From positions 50,088,349 through 50,152,348 of the forward strand of contig OZ007570.1 in the NCBI GenBank assembly GCA_963931925.1: DNA of 64,000 bases, read 5' to 3'. The position numbers and the translations under genes are program-made. The notes beneath the pieces are model-generated. The model saw only the letters and a list, made by a program, of their open reading frames with translations. It ran no database searches and was not told the origin of the DNA. Positions 24,301 to 46,614 of this stretch are shown piece after piece. Each line of letters starts with the position of its first letter. Within the stretch, counting starts at the first letter, position 1. Origin of the DNA: Onchidella celtica. Taxonomy: Eukaryota; Mollusca; Gastropoda; Systellommatophora; Onchidiidae.

Positions 24301-26394
24301 AAAATAGCACAGCTTTCTACATCTCTACAAAATAAGAACTTACACATGACAAGTTGGAAATAAATAAAGATACAGGATGTACTGTCATGAGGGGATAGTT
24401 TACTTTAACCATAACTTTTTGTCCATGAATCTTCACCATTCCCTAAAACTGTAATAATCAGGTTTGGCTACTTTTCAGTAAAAGTGAAAAACTGTTTTAT
24501 TTTGCTGATTGGTCTAGTTATGATGAATTCATGGAAGTTTGCTCTTAGATTATTTTTCGGCTTAGGAGTCTATAACCAAGATCATTCAATACTGCTTCGA
24601 ATGTAGTTGAATATTTATAACAATCAATTTTTCGAATATTTGAATTACTCCACTCTTAGGGAACGGTGATGAAATGAAGCAATATCCAACTATAAAAAGT
24701 ACTCTTCTGGAGTTTTAAATGAAACAGAAGTGGACACATCCGTCATCTTTGAGCTTTCAACTTAGTAAACTACATCACACAATAAGTCGTCAGCTTCGGT
24801 GAAGAACAGTACTGGAAACCTAATACATATAGCACAGCTTTCTATCTACAAAAAATCTTAGGCATGACAAGTGGGAAATAAATAAAAATACATGATGCAC
24901 TGTCATGAGGGGATAGTGTACTTTATATAATGTTATGCAAAGTTTTACGGCAGAGATTACCTCTTAGCCAGCGCAGCACATACTGTCACTCTCTAATACA
25001 TAATAATGGATACCCGATAGCTTATACAGCAGAGTAATTTTGTGTTCTGTAACGGATAATGAAGCATATACTTTTATAATATCTCACAAGTTTCATTACT
25101 GTCATAAAATTTGTACGACAAAAAAAAATGCAAACTTTTTCAGTGTCAAAAAAAAAAAAGTACCAATGAAAAACCATAGACGCATAGTAAAAAAAAAAAA
25201 CAACAAACAGAACAAAACTAATAAGCAAACTCAACAACTATAATTCTTTCACCAACTGCTGTTTGTAATCTCCATCCAGTAATACTCATCTCTTAGATAA
25301 ATAATTATAATGTAAATCCTTCTCTCTCTGCACATCTAGTGTAAAACTTAGGATAAAGAAACTTTGTGCTACTAAAACAAGCCATGATCTGGTCCAATCA
25401 TGACACACAAAAACATGATGGACCTAATTTAACAGGATCAAGAGAAAATAAGCAACAATTTTATCTGAGATGTATTCTTTATCTTATTAAATACATTTTT
25501 AATTACATATAAATACCAACAAACATTTGAAGTGTTGTACTCCCTTTTAATCAACAGAGAAAAACAAAATTGCTTCAAGAATATTTGGCAATACAGATTT
25601 GTCATCTGCGGTTGTGCTAATACAGTGTCATGCCAGGGCCAGCAACACATCTAACTCATATATAATCTGCAAATTACACTGACTTGAAAGCCAAAATTAG
25701 CCACAAATTAGTTTGTTTAGAATATAGAAATTGACAAAGTCTTAACAAGCTATGGCTAGTTCAGAACTAAGGCTTAAAAAAGAGCGAGAAATCATAACAG
25801 CACACAATTATATGCATGAAATGATAGATTCATTCAGTAGAAATCTGATTTATAATTGCATGGATTTGGAATCTTAGAATCTGAAGTCCCATCTGCGTGA
25901 CTTTCAGCATATTCTCCAATACTCAACCCCAACATTAAAAAAAATTTTTTTTTAATTTGATTGTTTAATCATTGCACAGAGAATGATATCTAATCACATA
26001 CGTACGCATACCAAACCTGGAGGGGAGTTGTGTCTGAAGGTGCGACGAACTGGGGATTCTTCTCAATAAATTTATTGAACTAGATTGCTGGCAAATGTTT
26101 GCCTTTGTCGTAGCATCCAATGCTTTTGTTTAGACTTAATTTAATAAGTATTATATTCCATCACAGATTTGTACCATCAAGGCCCTTGTTCTATTTACAC
26201 TGAAAGGTCATGGCCTACGATGTGGGCAAAAATACATAGGTGACTCTATGAGGTGTTGAAAATACGCCTCCCAAAAGTCTGGATCCATGGGCATTTTTTC
26301 TCAATATGAAAATTTAATTTTTCTTTTTATTTCACGTCCAAGATGGCTTCAAAATTACAAAATAGCCTTTCGTCGGTAATTGTTGGAACCTCAC
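21355..26394. other. Non-coding, A-rich on the plus strand, with internal duplications
   Basis: No coding exon was found. About 95 bp at 24,305-24,400 (AGCACAGCTTTCTA ... TCATGAGGGGATAGT) recurs at 24,831-24,925. A block at 21,365-21,460 (GAGCTTTCAGCTGAGCAAAC) has a diverged relative at 24,725-24,815. The plus-strand A richness means a T-rich minus strand, compatible with a very long 3' UTR or downstream region of the GTPase gene. Confidence 0.4.
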
Positions 26395-26740
26395 TAAAAC
26401 CAAAGAGTATGTATTTATAGAGAGATCTCACTTCCACCAAATCACGAAACTAGGTCACTGTGGTAAACAAGAAATTGAAGAATGGAAAGAGACCACTTTC
26501 ACCAAAGATAGTATGCATATGTTTACTCTGGTTTGTTCATATTTTTGGTTGAGATTGAAAATGTTTAAAACTGTTTATCAGCTCTTACGCCTCGTGGAAA
26601 TGTACAAACGGGTATTGTTTACCGCAGCGAGACCTACTTTCCACTCCATGCTAATAGTGGTTATGAGGAGCCTCCTGTGTCTCGCAGTGCAAATGGACCA
26701 ATAGCGAAACCTCTCTATACATACATACTCTCTGGTAAAA
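26395..26740. mobile_element. MITE with CCAGAGAGTA inverted ends, copy B
   Basis: The element (26,400-26,735) begins CCAAAGAGTATG and ends CATACTCTCTGG, flanked by TAAAA at 26,395-26,399 and 26,736-26,740. It is the inverted counterpart of copy A, sharing GAGATCTCACTTCC and TGTTTACCGCAGCG blocks. Confidence 0.78.
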
Positions 26741-26914
26741 CTCAACTCAAAAGCTGTTGTTAGGAGACAACAATAGTTGACATTGAAAGCTATTGTAATT
26801 AGAGTGCACACCAGTACAGACAGCCTTTGATTGTAGTTTTAATGAGAATCCAACAGTTGACCACCATAGACAAATGTGAGGACAAGGCCGCTCAGTTTCA
26901 GCATATACAAGTGT

Positions 26915-27335
26915 ATAGTTAGGCCCAATTCGGCCTATACAACCAGATGCTGTGCTATTTGGGCCGAAGGTATTTTAGGCAAGGGAGTGTCAATTGTCAC
27001 CGCGGAATACGCTATCCATTGTCGATTCAACTTCAAGTGTGCATTGGAATGGTCAGATGGACCTGGGGGTGTGAGGGTCTGGTCAGTTTGCATCAATGAG
27101 CGGTAGACAGATTGACTAATCAGGTGAAAAGGGGCATGAGTAGCCATTGGCGATCGGCTACTGGAAAATGCGGTGGTAACTGATGCTACCTTAAGGCAAT
27201 ATTGTACGGACACAAATACTGTGTTTTCGAAAAAACACGCCAGTACAGTGCAAACTGCAAACTCGCACTATCGGCCCAAATAACCCGGAACCAGGATTTT
27301 GGGCTATTTAGGCCGTATTCGGCCCAAATATACCT
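26915..27335 (+). mobile_element. Non-autonomous element with GGCCGAATACGGCC ends, copy 2
   Basis: It runs from AGGCCCAATTCGGCCTATAC to GGCCGTATTCGGCCCAAATA. Internal blocks (CACCGCGGAATACG, GTGAGGGTCTGGTCAG, CAGATTGACTAATCAGG) match copy 1 inverted. Non-coding. Confidence 0.7.
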
Positions 27336-27708
27336 AGCCTTCAGCACATACTGTAGGAAAAACTTTTAAATACATTTTTGCCTGTAGACCCAGACTTTTG
27401 AGAGACCTTCTATTGTTTGTGTCCAATGATACTGTGTAAGTAGGATACATTATTTTTACAGGAACCGAGACAAACAAACAAAAAATTTTACTCTATAGAT
27501 CTTTAACGAACTTTCTGTGTTCACCCCAATACTGAAATCCTCCATGTACAAAATCACTGAATGTGTCTCCAGTAATCATTAAAACGTAGACATTCCAATT
27601 GTCTCAAGTCTTAAGTAAAGACAATCTCCACACGATTTGCTTTTGCACTTGTTGTTAGAACAACTTTTTAACACTTTGAAAATCTATTCCCAGATAGAAG
27701 CAGAAATA

Positions 27709-28151
27709 GAATTAAACGGTAGTTCTCAACATGGGCAACATCGCCCCTCTTGGGGGCAATGGGTGGGGGGGGGGGGGGGGGGGCGCACAAACGAAAACAA
27801 CAAAAAGGGGTAATGGGGAGCATAAAAAATGAATGGGTGACAATTTCGGAGAAAATATTACTAGTCTGCTGAGCACATGTGCGCTTTATAAACAGAAAGG
27901 CCATTTGTTGGTGCATTTTGACAAAAATGTTCTCTATTTTTGTTTGTTATGAATGGTCAACAGTTTTGTTGCTGTTGATAAAGCTTTGAAAAACCTAACA
28001 TCAAAAATTGAGTGTAGTTTGTGGACTTTGGATTATACGGGGTGGAGTAAGTTTCTGGAGGTGTGTTGGGGGTGGGAAGGGGAGATCAAAGCAAATTTGT
28101 GGCCTACAGAGGGAGATTGCCTAAAAAAGGCTGAGAACCACTGGAATAAAG
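27709..28151. mobile_element. hAT-like element, degraded
   Basis: GGTAGTTCTCAACATGGG at the left pairs with AAGGCTGAGAACCACTGG at the right. Flanks GAATTAAA and GAATAAAG may be a drifted 8-bp duplication. The interior has a poly-G run and no intact frame. Confidence 0.5.
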
Positions 28152-31100
28152 CAATACTGGGGGCGATGGTTTACTGAGCCAACAACGGGATGATTATGAA
28201 GTGTGATTGTGAAGTACATTAGCAGTGGGCTCTGAAGGGGAAAAAAAAAAAGCATGCTGTAAAGTTAAAGACTTAAAGATCACCTTTACAATGTAAAGCA
28301 ATGAACTTAATCATAATGGCAACAAATAAATGTACATATAAATACACACTCAAATACATTTTTTAACGCAAGATTGAAATTGTACAGGGGCTGACTAGAA
28401 ACGAAACAAAATTAAGTCAGAATTTGACCCAAGCATATAAAAAAAATACATTTAAAAATATCATGGTGTGAAAGCAAACAGCATAAAGAGTGAAGATAAC
28501 AGTGAACAAATTCTGAACAAAGGCAAGGAAGAAAATGCCAGCAAGTTATGCAAACCACTTAATATCAGTAATCATATGAGTCTTCCCATTCTTGACACAA
28601 ACATAAAGCATTTGCAAACAATGGCCCTGCTCATGAAAATAGCTTGGACAATGTTTTGCACAACACAACATCCATACATATTTGTCAATTCCATATATTA
28701 TATTATGAATATGCAGCAGTTATAACAATGGGATCATCTGTTAGCGAAAGCCTATATTAATCTGCTGTACTGGCCTGTCCATTCGTTACGAAGTACCACA
28801 AAAGGTTTTTATTAGTCCAACATCAATGGACATTTGTTTGAAAAAAAAATACTACACACAAATAATAATGCTACAAGGAGAGGAGGCACAAGCATCCAAT
28901 GAACTTATCAAAACTGAGGATTGGAGAGTAAGCCAACTAAGTATGAGTTGAGTGGAAAGATCTCCCACGATAGGCGATGCACATTCAAGGGAGGTACTTT
29001 GCATTAAATTGAATCTAGCTGCTGGCATTGGGGAGCTGGGAGACCTAATTCTTATCACTGTTTTCCTACACTGCAAGTCCAGTATCCAATCTCAAGCATT
29101 ACATAAATTCAAACATTACCAATATGGAACCAGCTGGTCACAGGAACCATAAGTATGAAAACCTTCAAATGGATCTTGGGGCAGAGAAAGCAGCACTTAC
29201 GGGGATGCCTGGTTTCTAGGATTCTGGTTCCTGTCACCAATCAATCAATCAAACATTATCAAGTCCTTTATCGTGTTATCACTGCAGTTTCAAGTGAAAT
29301 CAAGCATTCAGGCCTTTTACATCCAAGTCATCCCCCACTTTGTTTCCATGACATAATAACGATGAGCTTGTGATGGGTGGTCACAGTGCGGAATGGGATA
29401 AGGCTGTTAGGTTTACCAATTGGTTTCAAAGACTGCAAAATGTCTTGCAGAGTGGGCTAATTGGCTTTAATACTTTCCAGTCATGACAACCATCATCTTG
29501 AATGCTGAAGACGCAAGTAATGCATTAAATTGCACACGAGTGCAAAGGGATTGAATCTGCCCTCAAAAAAAAATATATAAAAAATCAGAAACCAACATTC
29601 ACAGGGTATGCTTAATGGTGACAATTAAAATCAAGTGTCCATGTTTTTTCAGGTTTTTTTTTTGCATTTCGTGAAAATAGCAACTTTAACATATTATTCA
29701 AGGAATGGGCAAGGTTCGGCAGACTCATATCAGCACCGAGAACTAAAACGTGATGCCTGGAAATAGATGTATCCGGGCCAAACCGGGTACCTCAGCTAGT
29801 TTCAGATAATAAAGATAGTTACATTCTGATATGTTTAATAAGCATTAAGATTACCGCTGTTTCTGTTGCCAACATTTTGTCTACCAACCATCACATTAAA
29901 GACATTTTTATTTCATGTGATATTGTACTTCCTACCCAACAACTATATTTTTGCTATATACCCATAATAAAAACGAAGAAAAAGAAAACAAACAACAACT
30001 AAAAAAAAAAACATGTACATAATACTTGTCAAAAGTGGGCCACGTATATATAGAGAGAGAAAACTACCATTTAACATTGAAAACCTATATAGTCCCTCTC
30101 AAACACAGCAAAAAAAAACAAAAAAACAACGAGAGTAATCATTTTGCACATGAAAAGGCAGCAACAAACCTATCAAAGAGTCCATCTGAGTTTGATTACC
30201 TTGTACTTTGCACTGAAAGAATAATACTGCTTTAATTTTTTTTTTTTAATGTTTCCTCTTAACCTCGAAGTAGTTCCAGATATTTTGCATTTGATAAGCA
30301 CAGTCACATTCCCCTCCTCTAGGGTGGGAATTAAATACAGACAACCAACTACTTTAATATTTACAATGGGAAGTAGACCAAAAAGCTGTAAAACAAAGAA
30401 ACTTTCACACAGTTGGCCACAAAGGATAAACATAGTGTAACAAACAATATTAAACGGGACAATCTTACAACAGACGTTGCACTTCTTAATGAAAGCTACT
30501 AAACTTTGGTGCACTTTGCTTCTGTTGTCCTCTTTCCACACGAGGCAAGTATAACTGCCACAACATTCCCTAATCTTTTTGGCATTTCAGAAGCACCAAA
30601 ACAAACACGGCCCAAGTACTTTCCTGCCTCTTAAAGAGAGGTTGAGAACTCTCCTCACACTCAGATTCTGAGCTGTATTTCAGAAGTGATCAAATGAAGC
30701 ACAGGATGTCAAGAAGTTCTAAAAACATCCCTTCAGACTACAGTCGGTTCAGTAAATAAAAGCAGCTAGCTGGCTAACATTCAGTGCAGTTACTTCTTTT
30801 ACTCTTGCTGAGAACACACGAAATGATATCCTATGGTGGACAGAAGCTGACTAACTGATTACACCAAAACCTTTTGAACAGCCTCCAGGAGTTGAAAACA
30901 CAGACAGGCACAGAGCAATGAGAACAGTCGAGGTCTATTGGTTAAAACTGATCCCCTGGCTGTGAATGAGGCTGACCACTTTTCGCAAGGATGCAGGCAG
31001 CCTTTCTTAGTAAATAACAGGGAAATCCCAAACAGTACTACCCATACCCAAAGACCTAATTGTCGCGTAACATGACTGCAGTGAGCCAGTTCAACATATG

Positions 31101-34100
31101 CTGGAACAAAAATATTTGGAATATTCGGTTTAAGTGATATTTCATTAAAACAGTGAATCAAGTCTTAAAATAAGTTTATCTCTGATAGAGTTCTACTGCA
31201 TAAACCAAAGAATCTGAATATTATAAAAAAAATCACAGAAAATCTGTGGGGTAAAGCAAGGTAATTAATCAAAAGCTTTATTTCTCTTTCCTCTCCATTG
31301 TATTGTATCATTTCTGTATTATTTCCTTCGCACGGCTTTGCAAAATACAACTTTTTCTTTTTGGCCATATTTTGACCAAAAGTCTGAAAACTTAACAAAA
31401 CTTAACAAAACTTGGCAAACTTACATTCCTCTTCTCAGAATCAAGTACCCATGAATTTATTCTAAATTGCTAAGGAACACTTTCCAGGCTCTTCTCACAC
31501 TTGGGCTGTTGAGGATTTTGGCCCATTACACAGGTATTACATCATTCAACAAGTGACTATGAAAGCATATACAGATATATAAATATGATATATCAATTAT
31601 GGCTGCAAGATAAGAATCTGAGAAAGAAATACACACAATATCAAAAACAAATGCAGTCAGAATTATCAATACAAGCAAAGGTACAGTAAGTCATAATTAC
31701 ATGAACAAATAAATAGATGAGATGAACATTCTCTTTGGAAAATACAATTAATTACAAGGAGATGAGAAATTTCAGAAGTTATTTTTGATCTTGCATACAA
31801 AAATCATTTCAAATTAAAGCAAAAAAAAACAACAACAACAACAATAAAAAAACACAATCATTCACAAAAACCCTCATCTTTTGTAACAGGGTCAGTAAAT
31901 GGCATCCAAACCTCAGACAGTCTTTGACATATTTAAAACTGGTCATGAAAATGCAACAAAATCTCTTACTTCCTACTTTGCAACTCTGTCTCTTCAAGTA
32001 AAATAAGTTTGCGCTATCTTGTAAAAATAGAGGTAAGGTCCACGGCCTTTAATAACTTATGTCTGATTGTATAAAACACAATGTACAATCCGCACCGCAG
32101 TTTCAAAACTTTCTGATTTGCATTCTACAAGCAGAAAACTTCATTTGTGATTTACACTGTGATTAACATTTGCCAATCTACAGAAAGTGATTTGTTTTAA
32201 AACTTCTACCCCAAGTAGAGAACAAAACAGAAATCTGCTTCGCCAAAAAAAGATAATACCTGAGAAAGCATCAATAGAGATGCAAAGAGGTGGCATTCGA
32301 CAGTCCTGAAATATTATCACGTCAGATTCAGCCAGCCCAGGAATGAAAAGCAAACCAAGGAGGTTCTACTTTCTTTGTATCACAAAAAGAACTCTTATGA
32401 AGTTAAAAGCAAAAAATATTCAGCAAAATTAAACTGCCACAGGCATGATATATATGATGTGTGTGTGCGCCAGAAAGCTCAAACATATGGTATCATCCGT
32501 TTCTAATGTGGTTTGAAAGAGCATAGCGTTTTTTTGGTTATGTTTGGTTTTTCAGAAAACGTCAATGCAGAATTTTTCCTTTCAATATTTACAATTACAG
32601 CATTTAATCTTGCGAGACAGTTCCAATAGTGCCTTCACTTTTAACTTCAATTCTCTTACAGCATACTTTGAAGGCAATGTGCACTCAACCATCCATAACA
32701 CAGGCACATTATTTGTTGTGATTTAGTGAAAAATCTAAACAATTTCAATTTTTTTTAGCAAAAAAAAAATTTTAAAAATTGGGCACCAATATTTCCACCT
32801 TCTTCCTATATCCACTGGGGGGCACTAGATTGTCAAGCACCATAAAATAACCACACCAAAATACCAATTCACTCTGCTGATTTGTCTCAAAATAGTTTGC
32901 GACACCTGCTTTGTCCAAAGAAACAAAAAAAGGAGTTCTTCAGATAATTGTTTCATAACACTATACATTTTACGTGTACTTCATTCACTACTACTTTACT
33001 GTATATTATATATAATTATACATGGAATAGGTCTATACTTGTAAAGGAAAAATTGGATGGGTTGGTTCTAAACCATGCCTAAGCCCACCTAGACTCCAAA
33101 ACAAAGTGTATAGTACAGCCATAATAAAAGAGTTGAAGTTTGCAGAGTCCAGGAGTATACAATACACTTTTTGCTGAATCTGTATTTCAATTTTGCCAGT
33201 TTTGTCATGATTTGGGCACAATATAAAACTAACCTTTCCATTGCAGAAGCGACAACTCAGTTAACTGTCCTGTGACTGGCTCTGATAGGGGCATATTTTT
33301 GATTATTACATGCAATCAATATCATAAGTTTTGAAATTACCAAACAATCCAGTCATATCATGCTAACAAGGAAAGAGAAAGTTTTTTTAGTTGCGTACAT
33401 TGTTCAATTACATTTCTCCATAATTACAGATAAATTTAAAAAAACAAAGTATGTTACGTTTTCATGAAAAACCTCAGTGGCCATTACCTTTTAATGAAAT
33501 AAAAACTTCCAAGATAAAAAATGCAAATCTGCTTTGTCTCATAAAAATATGATAAAACAAGGCTGTCACACAGTGAACAAATGGCTCTGTTGTTTTAAAA
33601 TAAAATGAAACAGCCATTTCGACACCCTGTTACAATGATCAAACTTGGCTGCGTGCACACATAAGATTAAAAACACAATTTCCCTAAATACATAAAGCTG
33701 ACAAAAACCCTTTGTGTGCAGTAAAGCACATCTGAAATGTACTTACTCAAACAAAGTTAATCTTCTGTCATTCGATAAAAGAGGAATACATTGTTGCTTC
33801 CGAAAATTTAAGCAAAGCAAAAAGGTTAGTAAGATTTGGTCAAGCTTTAGTACTTGTGCTTCATCTGAATTTGTCAGATGGAAAGAAGTAGCATCATTTG
33901 AAAAGTTCAACAGTGGTTGTACTAGATAATGTCATGTCAACAGAGAATAACAAAACCCCTAAGTTTGGTACTGCACTGCGGGGAATTTCTTTCGTGTATC
34001 TTTGCACCCGCAACACCCTTACGGGTCTCCGACAATACTATGCATGGAATTTTGGAAACTGTCCTGTGATTGGCTATCCTCCCTCTCTCAACATCAAAGC

Positions 34101-35026
34101 CAGTCCCAGGAATATTAACACTTGTCACGGCAAACTGACTTGATAATTTAGATCTAATCATCTATTCTAAACCATGTTAAGTTACATATGATTGTTTATC
34201 TAAATTATGCTCAGCAAAATTTCACTGCAAAAAAAAAAATTTGACTTGCAAACCATAAGTGATTTCTTGACAAGATATTTTACTGAATTCAGCAAACTAA
34301 CACCAGTCCCAACCTGCAATTCAAAACATCTTTGGTTTTCTCTTCTGGCCAACTGTACTGTACTAATACTGCAAACCCTGTTATGATCATATAAGTGAAA
34401 TTTCTGCCAATGCTATGGTACTTATCTTCGAAGAATGCACATTTTATATGATGTGTTTTGTTTTCTTTCACCTTTATAGCAAGCCACTTTATAGTAGGCT
34501 TTAAAATACAGTGCATGAATCAACAACTGACATTCCATTTTTTGTTATTTCCCATCCCATTTCACTAAAATCAGTTGTCTTCTACTGTAAAAAAAATAAT
34601 TTTTTAATGTGTTTAACAAAACTAATGTCACTTTTCAATATAATCCTCTCAACTATGGACTATCTCAACGGGCCTTGCCAACACAGAAAGGTATACTTGT
34701 TTTTCTTGGCTTTGTTAGCAACAATTTCTATTGCTCTTCCCATTGTTTACAAAGCCCTGATTCAGCTGTCAAAAATATTCAGTAATGTTTCATCCCTTTT
34801 AACAAGATCTTTTATCATATAAATTTCAGTTATCTACAGCTTAATCTCCATGCCTGAAAGAGAGGATTTCCCTTTTTGGCAGGAGACATAACATTGCAGA
34901 CAGCCACGAGTAAAGAGTCCCGGATAAAAACAGCTGTCTGATACAACCACTGAATAGGAAAATGAGTGAATGAAACAGCAATGGAGGAGACTGCATACAA
35001 ATACAATAATCACTGAAAGCAAGCTA
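28152..35026. other. Long exon-free stretch after the GTPase stop codon, possibly its 3' UTR
   Basis: Nearly 7 kb with no coding exon, SINE or inverted-repeat element that I can see, unlike the repeat-filled DNA on either side. It begins directly after the minus-strand stop codon. Several TTTATT motifs (AATAAA on the minus strand, for example near 31,276 and 28,808) could end transcripts. A long 3' UTR is an inference. Confidence 0.4.
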
Positions 35027-43048
<8,022 letters not shown>

Positions 43049-45700
43049 TTGAAAAATATTGACAATTTGCCAGATTTACGGTATTACTACATGATACAAA
43101 AACAGTGCAAACAGGCAATTTACTTGCCCTCGACCTAAAACGAAAGGCTACCAGTATAAATCTTGGGCTACGTAAGGTTTTAGCGTGTGAAAAGCAGTAC
43201 TTTTGACTGGGAAATCTGTTTAACGGCAAACACGTATGTTTCAACTACAGTTTAAAAAAAAAAAAAATGCCTGTTTACAGCTGTTGCCAGTCTGTAGTAA
43301 AATCACACTCATAATATGTTTGTAAAAAATAAGAACTACGGTACATGTGTCGTGTCCATAAGAGGATGCATTTATTGAACATTTTTATACAATTTGTGAC
43401 ATTACATAATACTCAAATACGTCCACATAGACTGAGACAGAATATAATATAAAAAGCTTATGCAGACTCGCTGTTGAGAATAAAATTGATCTGCAATGAG
43501 TTTTTAGAATGTTAATTAACTTTGGGAACATTATTTCTACAGTGTGTACTCTCTCCAGCCTCTATTTAACGTGATCGTATCTTCTTCACATTCATGATTA
43601 CAATAGTGCACTAAAGTAACACTACTTGGATAAACAACAAACAGTAGCATCGAAAGGGGCGTGGGAAATGGAATTAATACGAAACTGTCATGGATGACCT
43701 TATCAAGACTTTTACAGACTGCATCACCGTGCACTGTTGCTGTATACTGAGGCGAAATTAATCATTCGCCCCTTTCCTCCGCTCTCGTAGGAAGAGACAT
43801 ATATATTTATTATACTCTGCCATACTATGCACAGCGGCTATTTTCCGATATCTTTGTCTCTGTTCACAAAAACAATTTTCATCTGTAACTATCTGTGAAT
43901 GTAACTGTATTTCAAAATGACACGTTATTTCCTTATCATACAGTTTCGGTGCGGCAAACATCCTCTCTTTTCCATGCAGCTGAAACAACCACGTCGAGAC
44001 AGCAAGTTTAGTAGACATATCTTATTGAAATGCAGTTACGAAGCATTGTCACTCACGCAAAATGCACCAATCCTTCTCCCTAACCTCTCCATTGTTCTGG
44101 TCTTTGCAGTGTTCTCCAAGTGTTTGTTCAATGTCTAGTTTGGTTGCCTTTCTGATCCCTCCCCAGAGGTATTGTAGTCGGTATGATATGAAGTTTCATA
44201 TGCGTGGGCGGTTTAATTGGCCTCTATCTATTTGTATTATGCTGGAAAATAATCTAGAGGAAAAAGGAGTAGACCCAAGGCATGAAAAGGGGAATAAATT
44301 CATTTCTTTACTGGAGCAAAAGAGGGCTGAGCTATAGAAAACCTTTGGATTGTACTGAGGCATACCCACTGTGTTAATCTGAATACCGTATCATGTTGAT
44401 GTTTTTACATTCAAGGCACCCAAAAGAATCCAGTTAGGCAAGTGCGTACGTACGATTTCCTGAGTTGGATGGCCAAAATGTTTAAATATTGTGAAGATAA
44501 TCCTGAAAAACAAAAGCGAACTCCACTATAAAGGCTGTGTGTGGCTCCCGTTTTCATGACACATAATTATGGAGATTACAAAGAGTGTTGGAAATTTTGT
44601 TGTCGTTTCAGCCAATTAATATGAAAATTAACTTTCTCTTTGATTGTGTGCCCACATTCCTTTACGCGCCACGTTGTAAGGGTGTGAAATCTGTCCCAGT
44701 AGTTCCTGCAAACTATTCATTGTAAGTTTTGACACAGTAAAAGTATTAGTTGCTGAAAATATTTCATTCAAATTAGTGAGTTATCTTGGGAACAGGCCTG
44801 TGTAAGAAAATAGTATTACTTTTCGGCGGTATACTGCATATTATAAAATTAATTTACCATTGACATTTTTTGTGTATTTGAACATATAATAGCATGCAAA
44901 TGACAGCAACTCTTTCATCGTGTCAGTCTTTGATTAATCCATCTCACAGTTGAAGCCTTTCATTCAAATAAGCGTATCATGACAACAGGTGGACTTGGAC
45001 TCTCATTCTCAGAGCAGTCAGTTTTCCTGTTCGTCATTCTGGTGTATTTATTAATTAATTCTCTTGTGGTCATTTAAATATTGTCTGTTGTTGTTTTTTT
45101 CTTAAGTTTTAAATTCTCTTTTATGAAAATTTGCGGGATTTTTTTTTTTTTAAACCCCAGAGAACTATTGGTGGCTTGCACAGTTTTATTTTCCACTGTA
45201 ACCATCTATGAACCATATCATAATTCCTGACAGTTATCAACAGTACAATACTGAAATTCGACACATTATTGTCTACATGATTTAAGTTTCAGACTGGGTT
45301 TTACATAGCCGGTGATAGATAATGGTTATGAGACATCCCGTGAGGCTTCCTATCATTTTTCTGTTTTTTGTTGCTGAAATAGGCAAGTGCAAGAGAGTTT
45401 CCTCTTTCCACATATTAATCTAATGATTGTATCAAAAAACAAAACAATTTTTTTTTTTTTGCTTCATTCGGCAAAGTATAGATCTAGTTCCGGTAGCATA
45501 TACCGCCCGATACACAATCGGTCTGCCTGCAACCACTTCATGCGGAGCTTCCTCTAATGTGATTGGTAGATATTTTTACACCGGCCGCACTAAAGTTTGA
45601 AAATCATGGTGGATGATGGTTGCTACGGTAGGATTTGTTGATTAAATTATATTTACTCGGGAGTAGAGCATTCAGCATTCCAGTATGTAGAATCTAACTA
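43049..45700. other. Divergent intergenic region
   Basis: Lies between the start of the minus-strand GTPase gene and the plus-strand INCENP gene. No coding exon recognised. Promoters for both genes are expected here, and non-coding first exons may be present, but none can be fixed from sequence alone. Confidence 0.4.
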
Positions 45701-46159
45701 GATCTATGTGTTTTAAGTTTGAAGAATATTGACTATCTTAGATCTTGTCAGTGTAGCATGTAGAGATCTGCTCGCCTGCTGCAGGCTATAAATTTGCATC
45801 AACCGAAGCTGGAACGCGAGATTTGACCAAAAACGTGACTGAAGCTAGACTCTAGCTGTTTTATTGTTGGTTCTGCTCTGCCGATATAGAACCTTGGCAG
45901 GGGTCTGAGCTTCTATGTGCTTGCGTTCCTTTGTTGTTCAGTAAAGTCCTTTCAACATTACCTCCGACTGCATGATAAACAAAACATTCAGAACAAGATC
46001 TAAACTTAAACTGTTTTACTGCCCGTTTGATAAAATCACTCAGCTTTGCTTTGTTTAATGAGTTGGAGGGGGGGGGGGGATTATCATGCACAGTTTGCTT
46101 TGCATTGGATAGAGCTGTTTAGGGAAGGCATAAGGGGCTAAAAAGCAGGGTAAGCATAA

Positions 46160-46470
46160 GATCATTATCGGCGGATACTGCCCAGGTTTATTAGCCGATA
46201 ATGTTGGTAGCCTATACTGCCAGGTCTATCCGCCAACATTATTGGCAGATACTGCCTAGGCTGCCAACACTATCACTAATCAGCAGATACCGCCTGGGCC
46301 AGCAACATTATTGGCAGATACTGCCCGGGATTATCGGCCAACATTATCTAGATATCTACAGATACAGCCTTGGCTGGCAACATTATTGGCAGATACTGCC
46401 CAGGTTATTCCGCCAACATTAATCGGCGGATACTGCTCGGATTTATCCGCAGGTATAATTTATTGGCGTT
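46160..46470. repeat. Degenerate palindromic tandem repeat (GGCAGATACTGCC / GCCAACATTAT)
   Basis: Short modules alternate: GGCRGATACTGCCCAGG and CCGCCAACATTATYGGC. About eight imperfect units recur every 35-40 bp, partly self-complementary through the GCCGATAAT/ATTATCGGC arms. They lie in the INCENP upstream region. No known family comes to mind. Confidence 0.75.
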
Positions 46471-46614
46471 GACTGATCACAAAAAAATAAACGAACAGGA
46501 TTTATTCCCTATTGACTATTGTTGTTAGATTTTATTTTTTTTTTAAATTACCAAACAGATTGATTGCTGATAAAAAAGACTTAGATCTATAAGAAAAGAA
46601 GAAGGAAAAAAACA

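Noticed and set aside
28468..28725. 85-residue open frame as a small gene
   Set aside because: AT-rich chance frame with no family match, no Kozak context of note and no splice partner.
46201..46422. Open frame with repeated HYWQILPR segments as a repeat protein
   Set aside because: It is the translation of the degenerate palindromic DNA repeat; other frames repeat equally well and no start context or splice support exists.
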